Below, piece after piece: positions 18,094 to 30,394 of a stretch of DNA of 64,000 nucleotides; position 1 is the first letter of the stretch, and each line of letters opens with the position of its first letter. The DNA is from Methylomonas montana (GTDB lineage: Bacteria; Pseudomonadota; Gammaproteobacteria; Methylococcales; Methylomonadaceae): positions 124,001 through 188,000 of the forward strand of contig NZ_CP129884.1 in NCBI RefSeq assembly GCF_030490285.1, written 5' to 3'. Below the pieces are notes generated by a model. It was not told the DNA's origin, did not search any database, and was given only the letters and a program-made list of their open reading frames with translations. A program made the translations under genes and the position numbers.

Positions 18094-18675
18094 TTAAGCT
18101 TCGTAATTGGCGCTGGCGAATTCCCAGTTAACCAATGCCCAGAAAGCTTCCAGGTATTTGGGGCGCAGATTGCGGAAGTCGATGTAATACGCGTGTTCCC
18201 AGACATCGCAAGTCAAAATGGGAGTTTGACCGGCGGTCAATGGGCAACCAGCATTGCTGGTGCTGACCAGTTCCAGGCCGCCTTTATCATTTTTAACCAG
18301 CCATGCCCAGCCTGAGCCGAAAGTGGTGACTGCGGTTTTGGTGAATTCTTCCTTGAATTTTTCGAAAGAGCCGAAAGTTCTTTCGATAGCGTTAGCCAAG
18401 CCGCCGGTCGGTTCGCCGCCGCCGTTAGGTGACAAGCTGTTCCAGTAAAATGTATGGTTCCAGACTTGTGCCGCGTTGTTGAAAATACCGCCGGAAGATT
18501 TTTTGACGATCTCTTCCAGAGACAGGCTTTCAAACTCGGTGCCAGGGACCAGATTGTTCAGGTTGGTGACATAGGTTTGGTGATGTTTGCCGTAGTGGTA
18601 CTCGAGTGTTTCCTCGGAAATGTGAGGTGCCAATGCGTCTTTTGCGTACGGTAATGCGGGTAATTCAAAACTCAT
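18094..18675 (-). CDS. sodB: superoxide dismutase, iron type
   Basis: Cytoplasmic enzyme converting superoxide to oxygen and peroxide. The ATG at 18675 is chosen over 18681 because GGAG is spaced properly only for it; this gives 193 residues, the length of E. coli SodB. Metal ligands are visible: H in [14 protein letters not shown] near residue 26, H in NHTFYW near residue 74, and D and H in [14 protein letters not shown] near residues 157-161. The iron-type glutamine is present in NNAAQVWNH, and GSGWAWLV and [14 protein letters not shown] are typical of the Fe group. Monocistronic, with a stem-loop after it. Confidence 0.96.
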   Translation of the reverse strand: MSFELPALPYAKDALAPHISEETLEYHYGKHHQTYVTNLNNLVPGTEFESLSLEEIVKKSSGGIFNNAAQVWNHTFYWNSLSPNGGGEPTGGLANAIERTFGSFEKFKEEFTKTAVTTFGSGWAWLVKNDKGGLELVSTSNAGCPLTAGQTPILTCDVWEHAYYIDFRNLRPKYLEAFWALVNWEFASANYEA

Positions 18676-18799
18676 CTTCATTCTCCAGATTGATTGAACA
18701 GCAGCAGCTATTAGGGATGGACTAACGGCCCAAACCTAATTACCCAGCATTATAATAAAGAATTATTCCATAACACTAACTAATCTAAGGAAAACAGCC

Positions 18800-19276
18800 A
18801 TGGCGCTTGAAGTTGAACATAAATTTTTGCTGACCAGCGGCGATTGGCGCGCCGAAATCGATCATTCCGTGCATTACAAGCAGGGTTATCTCAGTAGCAG
18901 CCCGCTCAGTTCGATTCGGGTGCGGATATCCGACAGCCATGCCTGGCTCAACATCAAAAGCGCGACTATCGGTACCCATAGGCAGGAATTCGAATACGAA
19001 ATCCCGTTGGCGGACGCCAATAGCATTCTCGACGATCTGTGCCACAAACCCTTGATCGAGAAGATGCGGCATTTTGTTTATCGCGGCCAGCACGTCTGGG
19101 AAATCGACGAATTCATGGGTGACAACCAGGGTTTGATCGTCGCCGAAATCGAATTATCGGAAGTCGGCGAGTCCTTCGCCAAACCGGCTTGGCTGGGCGC
19201 TGAAGTTACGGAAGACTTGCGCTATTACAACAATAATCTGTGCAAATATCCGTTTAAGGATTGGAAAGACAGTTAA
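18800..19276 (+). CDS. CYTH domain protein (probable inorganic triphosphatase)
   Basis: 158 residues forming one CYTH tunnel domain. The entry motif is EVEHKFLL (ExExK) near residues 4-8, followed by alternating charged strands: SSIRVRISD, AWLNIKSAT, EFEYEIP, and IVAEIELSE near residue 115, with positively and negatively charged residues that bind triphosphate and metal. Short single-domain members such as this one usually hydrolyse inorganic triphosphate; adenylate cyclase activity is known in some relatives. It is a separate unit, divergent from sodB. Confidence 0.88.
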   Translation: MALEVEHKFLLTSGDWRAEIDHSVHYKQGYLSSSPLSSIRVRISDSHAWLNIKSATIGTHRQEFEYEIPLADANSILDDLCHKPLIEKMRHFVYRGQHVWEIDEFMGDNQGLIVAEIELSEVGESFAKPAWLGAEVTEDLRYYNNNLCKYPFKDWKDS

Positions 19277-19506
19277 GGCTGACCCACTAATAACGCTAAA
19301 GCCTTCCGTTTTGTTTTCTTTTGGTGCATTTTGTTGCAAAAGTTACACAGCGTGTGCGTTGAATAACAACGAAATTACAAATATTCGTCGTCAATAGGTT
19401 GAAGCGGCAACAAATTTGACCCAACTTTTAGGTCAGTAATAAAGCTATAAAACAATAATTTACAGTACATATTGAAATGTAGGCTGCAATGCTCTATATT
19501 TCGTGT

Positions 19507-20196
19507 ATGAGTAAAGCCACTATTGTTGTTTTTTTGATACTATTTTCCGCGCCGCTGTTCGCATCGGAGCTGACTAAGGCTATCGCCGATCTGGAGAGCG
19601 ATTGGGCTAGCGCGTATTATCAAAGCGACGAAACCCGGCAAAGACAGACTTATCCGCTGTTGCTGGAAAAAGCCGCCGAATTGACCGAGCGCTATCCCAA
19701 TGCCGCCGAACCGAAAATCTGGCAAGCCACCATTATCGCCACCAATGCCGCGTTTCAATCGTCATTGAGCGCCCTATCGAGCCTGGAAGCGGCCAAGGCC
19801 TTGCTGGAAGCCGCCATTGCCCAAAATCCTAGCGCATTGGATGGTGCCGCGTATGTGACGCTGGGTACGCTGTATTACATGGTGCCGGGTTGGCCGGTGT
19901 CGTTTGGCGATAATCAACTGGCCGAACAAATGTTGAAAGCCAGCCTGAAAATCAATCCCAACGGTATCGATGCTAACTACTTCTATGCCGACTACTTGCT
20001 ACAACAAGACCGTAGTGCCGAAGCCGAGGAATATTTGCACAAAGCCATTCAGGCGCCGCTGCGTAAGCAGCAAGTGTTCGCCGACAGCCAATTGCAAAAC
20101 GAAGCCAGACTGGCATTGGCCAATACCCAGCAACGCAAATCCAACGCCGGCAAAAACAAATTTCAATCGCTGTTCACTTCCGCAACAGCCGACTAA
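19507..20196 (+). CDS. exported TPR-like protein
   Basis: 229 residues from the ATG at 19507 (MSKATIVVFL); the upstream ATG at 19489 would only add six residues. A signal peptide ending near FASEL is clear, so the protein is periplasmic. The rest is helical with TPR-like spacing: YPNAAEPKIWQATIIATNA, AIAQNPSALDGAAYVTLG, SLKINPNGIDANYFYADYL and DRSAEAEEYLHKAI. Such proteins mediate contacts between partners; the partner is unknown. The gene sits 66 bases before the large c-di-GMP sensor gene on the same strand and may be transcribed with it. Confidence 0.7.
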   Translation: MSKATIVVFLILFSAPLFASELTKAIADLESDWASAYYQSDETRQRQTYPLLLEKAAELTERYPNAAEPKIWQATIIATNAAFQSSLSALSSLEAAKALLEAAIAQNPSALDGAAYVTLGTLYYMVPGWPVSFGDNQLAEQMLKASLKINPNGIDANYFYADYLLQQDRSAEAEEYLHKAIQAPLRKQQVFADSQLQNEARLALANTQQRKSNAGKNKFQSLFTSATAD

Positions 20197-20262
20197 ATCT
20201 GGCTGGCATAATGGCCTTTCGATGTAGAATATCGCTACTTCACAATAGGCCGTTTGGCGTTT

Positions 20263-23200
20263 ATGAAAAAAACCATTTTTGGGCTGACAACGGTCTTTTT
20301 TCTACTGTTTAGTGCAGTCAGCGTTGCCGTCAATTCCTCGGCGGATCAGCCATTGGAAACAGTGGCGTTGCAATTGAAATGGTTTCATCAATTCCAGTTC
20401 GCCGGTTATTACGCGGCTGTCGAGCACGGCTACTATGCCGAGGAAGGCTTGCAAGTCACGATACGCGAGCGTGACCCAGCCCAAGATTACATTGAACAAG
20501 TTGCGTCCGGGCAAGCCGAATACGGCATCGGCGACTCGGGTATCATCGCCCAGTACGCCAACGGCCGGCCTATCGTGGCCCTGGCGGCCATTTTTCAACA
20601 CGATGCTTTGGTGTTGTTCAGCAAACAATCTTCCGGCGTCATCAGTCCTTACGAAATGGCTGGCAAACGTATCATGTACGATGTGGGCGGAGAGAATAAC
20701 GCCCAGGTGCGTGCTTTGTTGGCCGAAGCCAACCTCGACGAAACCCGCTATCAAAAAATTGCCGAGACTTTTAACCACGACGATTTCATCGCCGATAAAG
20801 TCGATGTAATGTCCGGTTATATTACCGACCGGCCATTTATCTTCCGCGCCGCTGGCATCCCATTCAACATTATTAATCCGCAAAATTACGGCATCGACTT
20901 TTACGGGGACATACTGTTTACCAGCCGTAACGAGTTGCAACAACACGCCGGCCGTAGCGAGCGCTTTCGCCGCGCCAGCCTGAAAGGCTGGCAATACGCG
21001 CTCGACCATCCCGAAGAAATCGTCCAACTGATCCTCAACAAGTATCAAAGCAAACTGAGCGTGGAACAGTTGCGCTTTGAGGCTGAGGAAACCCGTAAGC
21101 TGATCATGCCGGGTAGCATTCCGCTGGGTCAAATCCAGGCGGACAGACTCAGGCGGGTAGCAGGTATTTATGCCAACCTGAAATTGGCCAAGCCGTTGAG
21201 CGACAGCCGACTCAACGACTTCGTTCATAGTGGCAGCCAGCCCATCGAGTTGCAGTTGACCGAAGCCGAGCGGCAATGGCTAGTGGAACACCCGGAAATA
21301 CGGGTCGGCATAGACCGTGATTTTCTGCCTTACGAATCTCTGGACGAAAACGGCAATTATGTCGGCATGGTTGCCGAACATTTGCAACTGATCGGACAGC
21401 GGTTAGGCGTTAAATTCGTGCCGATTAAGAACAAATCCTGGCAGGAAACCCTGGATATGGCCCAGCGCGGCGAACTGGACATGATAGCCGCAGCGGTGAA
21501 AACGCCGGATCGCGAGCAATATTTAAACTTTACCCAGCCGTATATCAGCACGCCGGCCGTCATCATTGGCGATGAAAATAGCGGTTATATCAATACATTA
21601 AGATTGCTGGCCGGACATCGGGTGGCGGTGGAACAAGGTTATTTTCTTCAGGAACTGTTGAGTAGGGATTACCCGGAACTGCAACTGGTGGCTGCTTCGT
21701 CGGTACATCAGGCATTAAACCTGTTGGCGGAAGGCAAGGTCGATGCCTATGTCGGCGACGCCGCCTCGGCCAGTTATGTGATCAAACAGCAGGGCTTGTT
21801 GCATCTGCGCATCAAAGGGCAGACCAATTATCTGAGCGAGAGCCGGATGGCGGCAGTCAAGACTCATCCGGAATTGCTCAGCCTGCTTGACAAGGCGTTG
21901 TCCGGGATCGGTCAACGCGAACACGATGCCATCGTTAACCGCTGGATGGCCTTGAAAGTCGAGCAAGGCATTCGCCTGGAAACCTTGTTGAGGCCGGCGA
22001 TCGCCGCATTATTGATATTGCTGTTTTTTGGCTATTGGGTGTTTCGTATGCGCAGGGAGATACGCGCGCGTAAAGCCAGCGAAACCGATTTGGCCAGGCT
22101 TTACACCAATATGTCGCTGGGCTTTGCGCTGCATCAAGTGATTCGCGATCACAGCGGCAAAATCGTCGATTACCGCTATCTGGATATTAATCCGGCTTTC
22201 GAGAAAATGACCGGGATCGCTCGCAATAACTGGATAGGAAAAACGGTCAGGCAAGTGCTGCCCAATACCGAGGCTGCCTGGATCAGCAGTTTCGATAGTC
22301 TGGATACTAGCGGTGAACCCAAGCACTTAGAGAATCACGTGGTGCAACTCGGTCGGTGGTATGCGATCGACAGTTATAAAGCCGGTCCCGACCGTTTTGT
22401 GGTCCTGGTCCAGGATATTACCGAACGCAAGGAAACCGAGTTGGCGCTAAAGCAAAGCGAGGAGCGCTTCCGTATCGGTCAAGTCTACGGCGGCGTCGGC
22501 ATTTGGGAATACGATCTGATTAATGATCGCCAATACTGGTCGGACATTGTCACTACCGATTTGGGCTTCCCCAATACCGATCTTTTTACCTGGGATCATT
22601 TTCTGGCGGTAGTTTGCCCCGAGGACAGGCCGGTGATCATGGAGGCCTCTCGCCGGCATATCGAGTCCGGTGCCAAATACGATGTCGAATACCGGATTCG
22701 AACCGAACAAGGTGAAAAGCGCTGGATGCGCTCGGTCGGCCAAGTCGAACGCGATAGTATCGGCAAGCCGGTGCGAATGCGGGGTATCATCCAAGATGTC
22801 AGCGAACGTAAAAAAGCCGAAGAAAAACTGCGCTTGTCGGCACGGGTATTTTCGGATGCGCACGAAGGCATCATCATCACCGATGTCAACGCCTTGGTTA
22901 TCGATGTCAACGCGGCGTTTACCGAGATTACCGGTTACAGCCGGGAAGAAGCGATAGGCCGGAATCCGCGTTTCCTAAAATCTGACCGACATTCGGCTGA
23001 GTTCTACCAAGCGATGTGGCAAACATTAAACGAAACCGGGCATTGGCAGGGCGAGATATGGAATCGCCGTAAAAACGACGATTTGTATGCCGAACTACTG
23101 GCTATTTCGGCATTGCGCGACGAGGCCGGCAACGTTATCAATTACCTGGGTTTGTTCTCGGACATCACCGAAAGCAAACAGCACCAGCAAGCCCTGGAAG

Positions 23201-24861
23201 TGTTGGCGCATTTCGATCCGCTTACTCAGTTGCCCAACCGGGCGTTGTTTGCCGACCGTTTTGCGCAGGCTATTGCTCACAGCAAGCGCGCGGAATTGCT
23301 ATTGGCGATATGCTATATGGATTTGGACGGTTTTAAGCAAGTCAACGACAATTTCGGCCACGAAACCGGCGACCAGTTGTTAGTGGAAGTGGCCAAACGG
23401 ATCAGACAGAATCTACGCGAAGGCGATACGGTATGCCGACTGGGCGGCGACGAATTTGCGCTATTGTTTGAAAACCTGCAATCCGTGCAGCAGTGCGAAG
23501 ATGCCTTAAGTCGTATCCATCATGCCATGGCCGAACCGTTCCAGCTCCAAACGCATCAGATCAGGATTGCCGCCAGCAGTGGGGTGACTATTTATCCATT
23601 GGATCGCGAAGATCCCGATATTTTGCTACGCCATGCCGATCAGGCCATGTATCAGGCTAAATTGGATGGCCGCAATTGTTACCGGATTTACGAACATTTG
23701 GCCAATCAAGCCGAGAGCATTAATCATCGTCCTAGCCGTCTGGACCAAGCTTTGGCCGAAGTGGGCCAAAGCTTGGTCCAGAGCCAATTCCGCTTGCATT
23801 ACCAGCCCAGAGTCAATATTAAAACCGGTGAAATCGTCGGTATGGAAGCCTTGATTCGCTGGCAGCATCCCGAGCGTGGCCTGCTATCACCCGCCGAATT
23901 CTTGCCGATTATAGAAAACACCGCGCTGGAAATCGATGTCAACAATTGGATGTTGCGTCAGGCATTTAAGCAGTTGCAAATCTGGCAAGACCTGGGCTTG
24001 CGATTGCAAGTCAGTGTCAACATCTCGCCACGCCATTTGCAATGGCCGGATTTTGTTAAAAATTTGGAAGCGCTGTTGGCCGAACATCCGCAAATATCCT
24101 CGCGGCAGTTGGAACTGGAAGTGTTGGAAAGTAGCGTGCTGGATGATTTAATTTCGGTCGGCGAGATTCTCCAGCAGTGTTATCACGAGTTGGGTGTGCC
24201 TTGCGCGCTGGACGATTTCGGCACGGGCTATTCGTCTTTGGCTCACTTGCGGCATTTGACCATCCATACCGTCAAAATCGACCAAAGTTTTGTGCGCAAC
24301 ATGATAGACGATCCCAACGATATGGCTATCGTCGAGGGTGTGATTGCTTTGGCCAGGGCTTTCAAGCGAGAAGTCGTCGCCGAAGGCGTGGAAGATATCG
24401 AGCACGGCGTATTTCTGATTGCGCTGGGCTGCAACATCGCCCAAGGCTACGGTATCGCCCGGCCGATGCCGGCCGATGCGGTAGCGGGCTGGGTAAGAAA
24501 TTATCATAACCATCCGGCTTGGACCAATTGCGCCAAACGCTCGCTGAGCAACTGGCAAAATCAGTTGGAATTGCTGAAACTGCAACAGCAATATTGGTTG
24601 CGGCGTATCGAACAATGCCTGCAAGCCAACGCCGATAGCAAGCTGCGCTGGCCGATTTTGAATTCGAATAAATCGCATCTGGGTAAATGGCTGGAGCGGC
24701 TCAGAAGCGAGCAAAACACCGATCCGCGCCTGCTGAACCAATTGGAGCAAGCGCAGATTCGTCAATATCAACTGGCTCGGCAATTGCTGAACAGCCATCA
24801 AAATGGCATTAATAATGGCGATTTCAAAAAGTTGTTGGAGGTTAACCTGGAGATTGTGCAA

Positions 24862-24891
<30 letters not shown>
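20263..24891 (+). CDS. membrane sensor with NMT1 and SBP3 domains, PAS, GGDEF and EAL
   Basis: 1542-residue protein for c-di-GMP turnover. From ATG 20263: signal peptide (residues 1-25); an NMT1/THI5-like solute-binding domain near 28-310 ([17 protein letters not shown]); a family-3 solute-binding domain near 340-565 ([15 protein letters not shown]); one membrane helix near 574-597; three PAS domains near 610-980; GGDEF with intact motif at residues 1061-1065; EAL with motif at 1195-1197 and DDFGTGYSS downstream; and a 120-residue helical tail. Two different periplasmic binding domains in a row are unusual and suggest sensing of two ligands, the first possibly a pyrimidine or thiamine-like compound. 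Both catalytic motifs are intact. The stop lies inside the end of the convergent cobQ gene (30-base overlap). Confidence 0.92.
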
Positions 24892-26362
<1,471 letters not shown>

Positions 26363-26373
<11 letters not shown>

Positions 26374-27064
26374 CGGGCCAGCCGTTTTCGTAAATAAAAG
26401 CCGATAAGGGTTGCGGCGTCGCCCAGTTCTCCAATTCCAACATCGGTTTGGGATAAAACTCGGCGACATGGCCCAGGCAGAGGACCGCAATCGGCCGGCT
26501 GCCGGCCGGCATTTTCAATAATTGCGCCAGCGCCTCGGGATCGAACAGCGAGACCCAGCCCAGCCCCAGTCCCTCGGCGCGCGCCGCCAGCCACAGGTTT
26601 TGGATGGCACAGGCCGCCGAGGCCAAGTCCATTTCCGGCAGGGTGCGGCGGCCGAAAATGTGGCGCTCGCGTTGGTCGGGCAACGCCACGATCAGCAATT
26701 CGCCGCAATCGAGGATGCCTTCCACTTTCAGTTTCATGAATTCGTCGTGGCGTTCGGCGAGCGCTTCGGCAGTCAAGCGGCGCTCCTGTTCGACCAGATC
26801 GTAAATGCTGATGCGCAGGCCGCGATCGGTGATGCGGATGAAGCGCCAGGGCTGCATCAAGCCGACGCTGCCGGCTTGATGGGCGGCTTGCAGCAGACGG
26901 GTCAAGGTCTCGGTATCGACCGGCTCTGGCAGGAAATGCCGCATGTCGCGGCGTTCGGCAATGGCTCGATAAACGCCGGCGATTTGCTGTTCGGGGAAAC
27001 GGTGTGCGGTGTCTGTTTCGAAGACGTTGTCTTCGGATTGATCGGGAGTGGAGTTTCGATGCAT
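26363..27064 (-). CDS. bluB: 5,6-dimethylbenzimidazole synthase
   Basis: Oxygen-dependent enzyme that breaks down FMN to give dimethylbenzimidazole, the lower ligand of vitamin B12. The 233-residue protein is a nitroreductase-fold member with the BluB pattern: [20 protein letters not shown] near residues 30-48, [16 protein letters not shown] near residue 70, and [14 protein letters not shown] near residue 165, the flavin-binding region. The start ATG overlaps the cobS stop (TAATG). Its presence means the cell makes its own DMB under aerobic conditions, and it sits directly next to cobS and cobQ. Confidence 0.93.
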
Positions 27065-27783
27065 TAAAGTGCGACCGTAACCAGCACGGCGGTTTCCACC
27101 AATTCCACGGCCGCGCCGTAAACGTCGCCGGTGGCGCCGCCTAAGCGCGCTATCGCGGCATGACGTAGCCACAGCAACAGCAAACCGGCCGCCGCTAAAG
27201 CCGGTAATCCGGCAATCGCTAAAGCCAGCAGCACACAAGCGCCTACTAGCAGGCGTGCTGTAGATACCGGCAAATGTTGCAAGAGCGTTTCCGCCAAGCC
27301 TTGTGGGCGAACATAGTCGGTGCTTAACATCAGCACTAAAATGGCGCTACGGCCGAGTAACGGTGCAATCAATAGCGGCGCGAATCGACTTTGCGCCAGC
27401 AACGCCGTGAGGGCGGCGAATTTCAACAGCAAGACCAACACCAATACGCTGACCGCGATCGGCCCGGATGCCGGATCTTTCATGATGTGCAGGCTGCGCT
27501 CGCGGTCGCCGTAGCCGCCTACCCAGGCGTCGGCGCAGTCGGCCAAGCCATCCAGATGCAGGCCGCCGGTCGACAATACCCAGGCAGTCAGCACTAGCGC
27601 TGCTTGCAATAGCGCCGAATTGCCGGGCAGCAAGCTTGCCAGCGCCGCCAGCAATATTCCCAGCAACAGGCCAACCGCCGGATAAAACAACACCGAACGG
27701 CCCAATTGCTTATCGCTGGGGAGGCCGCGATAGTCGACGGGAATGCGGGTTAAAAATTGCAGCGCGATTAAAAACGAATCCAC
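27064..27783 (-). CDS. cobS: adenosylcobinamide-GDP ribazoletransferase
   Basis: Joins adenosylcobinamide-GDP and alpha-ribazole(-phosphate) in the last steps of B12 synthesis; inner-membrane enzyme. I favour the GTG at 27783, which begins DSFLIALQFLTRIPV, the standard N-terminus of the family; a longer open frame has no ATG start closer. This gives about 240 residues with several membrane helices and the metal-binding motif GGLHLDGLADCADAW near residue 58, followed by MKDPASGPIA. The gap to the TM2 gene upstream is two bases and to bluB it overlaps by one. Confidence 0.9.
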   Translation of the reverse strand: MDSFLIALQFLTRIPVDYRGLPSDKQLGRSVLFYPAVGLLLGILLAALASLLPGNSALLQAALVLTAWVLSTGGLHLDGLADCADAWVGGYGDRERSLHIMKDPASGPIAVSVLVLVLLLKFAALTALLAQSRFAPLLIAPLLGRSAILVLMLSTDYVRPQGLAETLLQHLPVSTARLLVGACVLLALAIAGLPALAAAGLLLLWLRHAAIARLGGATGDVYGAAVELVETAVLVTVAL

Positions 27784-27785
27784 GA

Positions 27786-28199
27786 TTATTTTAAATGACG
27801 GCCCTTGGCATCCTTGTAGATATGGCCGGTGGCGATCAATACGCCTTCGATAAAGCCCCACATCACGCCGAAGCCGCCGGTAACCAGGGTCACCACGGCC
27901 TGGGTGAAACCGAGGAAATAAAAGCCCAGATAAATACGATGTAAACCGATCGCTCCTAAAGCGATGCCCAGCAAGGCCGCCACCATCTTGCTTTTGACCG
28001 GTTTGGCTTCCATCAGATAGGCGCCCACCAGGCTGACGTCGGTCACCTTGTTGTCTTCATGATCGAAATCCACATCGTCGCCAGGTTTGGGTGGCGCTTC
28101 CGATGTCCATTGATCGAGATGGAATTCGTAGAATTGACCTTCGTGTTTGATCACGCCGGTCTGGCACCTATCATCGTAACTTTCTATATGTCCTAGCAT
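27786..28199 (-). CDS. cold-shock-like/TM2 domain protein
   Basis: 137 residues from the ATG at 28199 (MLGHIESYDD). The first 60 residues look like a small OB-fold (GHIESYDDRCQTGVIKHEG, FHLDQW, PKPGDDVDFD). They are followed by a TM2 module near residues 70-125: two membrane helices with MVAALLGIALGAIGLHRIYLG and GFGVMWGFIEGVLI joined by a short turn. Proteins with this layout are common but without known function. Its place two bases before cobS, after a terminator for cobT, suggests it leads the cobS-bluB-cobQ transcript, although a link to B12 is not shown. Confidence 0.75.
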   Translation of the reverse strand: MLGHIESYDDRCQTGVIKHEGQFYEFHLDQWTSEAPPKPGDDVDFDHEDNKVTDVSLVGAYLMEAKPVKSKMVAALLGIALGAIGLHRIYLGFYFLGFTQAVVTLVTGGFGVMWGFIEGVLIATGHIYKDAKGRHLK

Positions 28200-28270
28200 G
28201 TTGTTTACCAAATCATCGTTGTATGCTTTTTATTATTATTGGGGCCGTTAGTCAGGCCGCTGCTCGCAGT

Positions 28271-28311
28271 GAATAAAAAACCGGTGTCGCCTAAACGCCA
28301 CCGGTTATTTT
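28271..28311. terminator. bidirectional terminator between cobT and the TM2 gene
   Basis: AACCGGTG at 28279-28286 and CACCGGTT at 28299-28306 form a perfect stem with a 12-base loop. On the minus strand the stem is followed by TTTTTT, a strong intrinsic terminator for cobT. On the plus strand ATTTTT follows. It divides the cob cluster into two transcription units. Confidence 0.75.
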
Positions 28312-28375
28312 TCGCCGCCCATGATACGGGAAACCACGCCGACTCGCCATTGATCCTGGTTGCGATAGCCGGAAC

Positions 28376-29416
28376 TTACGATGTTGAAACTTGGGCCTGA
28401 CTAAAGGTCGCCATTTCGTTATGTAGCCGGCAAGCCATTTGTAATATCGGCACGGCCAACACCGCGCCGCTGCCTTCGCCAAGGCGCATATCGAGATTCA
28501 GCAAGGGTCGGGCATTCAAGGCTTGCAAGACTTGGGCATGACCTTTTTCCGCCGAACAGTGGCCGTAGAAAAACCAATCGGCGCAGCCCGGATTAATGCC
28601 GATCGCCAACAAGGCCGCGACGCTGCTGATAAAACCGTCGACCAATACCGGCAAGCCGCGTCGGGCTCCGGCAACATAGGCGGCCGTCAGCGCGGCGATC
28701 TCGAAACCGCCCAGCGTTTGCAGAATCTCCAACGGCGAGTTTAATCTGGATCGATGGCGCAGCAAGGCTTCGGCTATCACCTGAGCTTTGTAATCAATTT
28801 GTCCGGCATTCAAGCCGGTGCCGGCGCCGGTGATGTCGGCAGCCGGCATCCGCAACCAGGCTGCGGCCAACGCGCTGGCGCTGGTGGTGTTGGCGATGCC
28901 CATTTCGCCGCCGATGAAAATGTCGGCGCCGTTAGCGCTAGCCCGGTCGACGGCGGCTTGGCCGGCGGCCAGCGCGATATTGAGTTGTTCGGCGCTCATC
29001 GCCGCCGTGTGTTTGAAATTGGCGGTGCCGGGGCCGGCCCGATGATTGACGACATTGGGTAAATCCAGGGCTTGCAGCAGACCGACATCGACGACTTCAA
29101 AATAGGCATCGATATGGCGGGCCAACACGTTGACCGCTGCGCCGCCGACCGCGAAGTTTTTCACCATTTCCATCGTTACGACTTGCGGAAACGCCGACAC
29201 ACCTTCCTCGGCAATACCGTGATCGGCGGCAAATACGCTGACATGAACTTTTTCCAGGCGCGGTTGTTCGCTATGCTGCATCGCCGCTAGTCGGACGGCG
29301 CATTCTTCCAGCAAGCCCAGCGAGCCGGGCGGTTTGGTCAATTGCGCTTGTCTGTCCAATGCGTGTTGGCAATAGCTGGCGTCTGGCTCGGCTATCGGCT
29401 CGAATAAATTGTGCAT
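28376..29416 (-). CDS. cobT: nicotinate-nucleotide--dimethylbenzimidazole phosphoribosyltransferase
   Basis: Transfers phosphoribose from nicotinate mononucleotide to dimethylbenzimidazole, giving alpha-ribazole phosphate. The 346-residue protein has the family's landmarks: QLTKPPGSLGLLE near residue 26, the base-binding VFAADHGIAEEGVSAFP near residue 62, GEMGIANTTSASAL near residue 172 and the catalytic glutamate in MRLGEGSGAVLA near residue 316. It directly follows cobU (6 bases) and precedes a terminator. With BluB it forms the lower-ligand branch. Confidence 0.96.
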   Translation of the reverse strand: MHNLFEPIAEPDASYCQHALDRQAQLTKPPGSLGLLEECAVRLAAMQHSEQPRLEKVHVSVFAADHGIAEEGVSAFPQVVTMEMVKNFAVGGAAVNVLARHIDAYFEVVDVGLLQALDLPNVVNHRAGPGTANFKHTAAMSAEQLNIALAAGQAAVDRASANGADIFIGGEMGIANTTSASALAAAWLRMPAADITGAGTGLNAGQIDYKAQVIAEALLRHRSRLNSPLEILQTLGGFEIAALTAAYVAGARRGLPVLVDGFISSVAALLAIGINPGCADWFFYGHCSAEKGHAQVLQALNARPLLNLDMRLGEGSGAVLAVPILQMACRLHNEMATFSQAQVSTS

Positions 29417-29422
29417 CGATGT

Positions 29423-29950
29423 TTAAAGGTTTTTGAGGGTTTGCGGCAAGCCGGCGGTGACTAATACCACCTTGTCGCTGAGTTGGGCGAGCTTTTGATG
29501 TAAAAAGCCGGCTTCGTCGACGAAGCGGCGGGTCATCGCGTCGGCGGCGACCACGCCGGAACCGACTTCGTTGCTGACCATGATCAGATGGTGCTGGCCG
29601 GTCGCCAGTGCCGTGCATAAGGCTTCGGATTGTTGCTGGTAGCGTTGGGCTTGCAGATGACCTTGTTTATCGAACAGCGTATTGCACAACCATAGAGTCA
29701 GGCAGTCCACCAACAGGCAATGTTGTTTGCCAGCGTAATCACTGATGACCTGGGCCAGTAGGATGGGTTCTTCGACTGTGAACCAATGATCCGGACGGCG
29801 TTGCCGGTGATGCTGGATGCGGACTTGCATTTCGTCGTCGCCGGCTTCGGCGGTGGCGATATACACCACCGGCAGACCGGACGCCAGCGCTTGTTGTTCC
29901 GCGTAGCGGCTTTTACCGGAACGGGCGCCGCCCAACACCAGCTCAATCAT
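29423..29950 (-). CDS. cobU: adenosylcobinamide kinase/guanylyltransferase
   Basis: Phosphorylates adenosylcobinamide and attaches GMP. From the ATG at 29950 the protein has 175 residues, the usual size. The N-terminus holds the P-loop LVLGGARSGKSRYAEQ near residues 4-19, followed by YIATAEAGDDEM near residue 30 and the guanylate-binding histidine region IQHHRQRRP near residue 46. LLVDCLTLWLCN near residue 81 and SNEVGSGVVAADAM near residue 124 are typical. Its start overlaps the end of the uspA gene by eight bases, so translation of the two is coupled. Confidence 0.94.
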   Translation of the reverse strand: MIELVLGGARSGKSRYAEQQALASGLPVVYIATAEAGDDEMQVRIQHHRQRRPDHWFTVEEPILLAQVISDYAGKQHCLLVDCLTLWLCNTLFDKQGHLQAQRYQQQSEALCTALATGQHHLIMVSNEVGSGVVAADAMTRRFVDEAGFLHQKLAQLSDKVVLVTAGLPQTLKNL

Positions 29951-30386
29951 CGGCCAGACGCACCGCCAGTACATCGCATTTGGCGTGATGCAGCACGCCG
30001 TTGGCGGTGGAACCCAGCAACAGCGCAAAACCGTGGCGGCCATGCGAGCCGACCACGATCAGATCGACACGATTTTCTTCGGCTACCCGGACGATTTCCA
30101 GTTTCGGACTGCCCATTTCCAGCCATTGCCGTTCCTCGGGCACGTTCAATTTCTCGCCCAGCTCGCGTAGACGTTTTTTGGTGGCGTCCAGCAGTTCCTG
30201 GGTCAAATCGACATCGAACGGGATAATGGGGCCGTAAGCCGGGTCGGTGATTGGCAAATTATCGACGACATGCACCAGACTCAGTTGAGCGTTGCTTTGT
30301 GCGGCGATTTGGCGGGCTTTTTCCGCGACCTGATCGCCATGTTCGAAAAAATCGGCGGCCAATAAAACATGTTGATAAATAGTCAT
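29943..30386 (-). CDS. universal stress protein (UspA family)
   Basis: 147 residues in one Usp domain. It starts YQHVLLAADFF, has the strand AQLSLVHVVD near residue 34 and the nucleotide-binding GSHGRHGFALLLGSTAN near residues 114-130 (G-x2-G-x9-G-S), so ATP binding is likely. Usp proteins help survival under stress but their precise action is unclear. The gene overlaps cobU by eight bases and follows a membrane-protein gene by eight, so it is part of the same transcript, an odd neighbour for B12 genes. Confidence 0.9.
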   Translation of the reverse strand: MTIYQHVLLAADFFEHGDQVAEKARQIAAQSNAQLSLVHVVDNLPITDPAYGPIIPFDVDLTQELLDATKKRLRELGEKLNVPEERQWLEMGSPKLEIVRVAEENRVDLIVVGSHGRHGFALLLGSTANGVLHHAKCDVLAVRLADD

Positions 30387-30394
30387 AAATCCTC

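Noticed and set aside
17754-18131. Intact gene starting at TTG 17754
   Set aside because: The coherent family pattern begins upstream of this codon without any start, and the frame runs on past the family's end, so it is better read as a remnant.
28291-28375. Coding-like tail (GYRNQDQWRVGVVSRIMGG) downstream of cobT
   Set aside because: Only about 24 codons with no open frame upstream outside cobT; could be chance.
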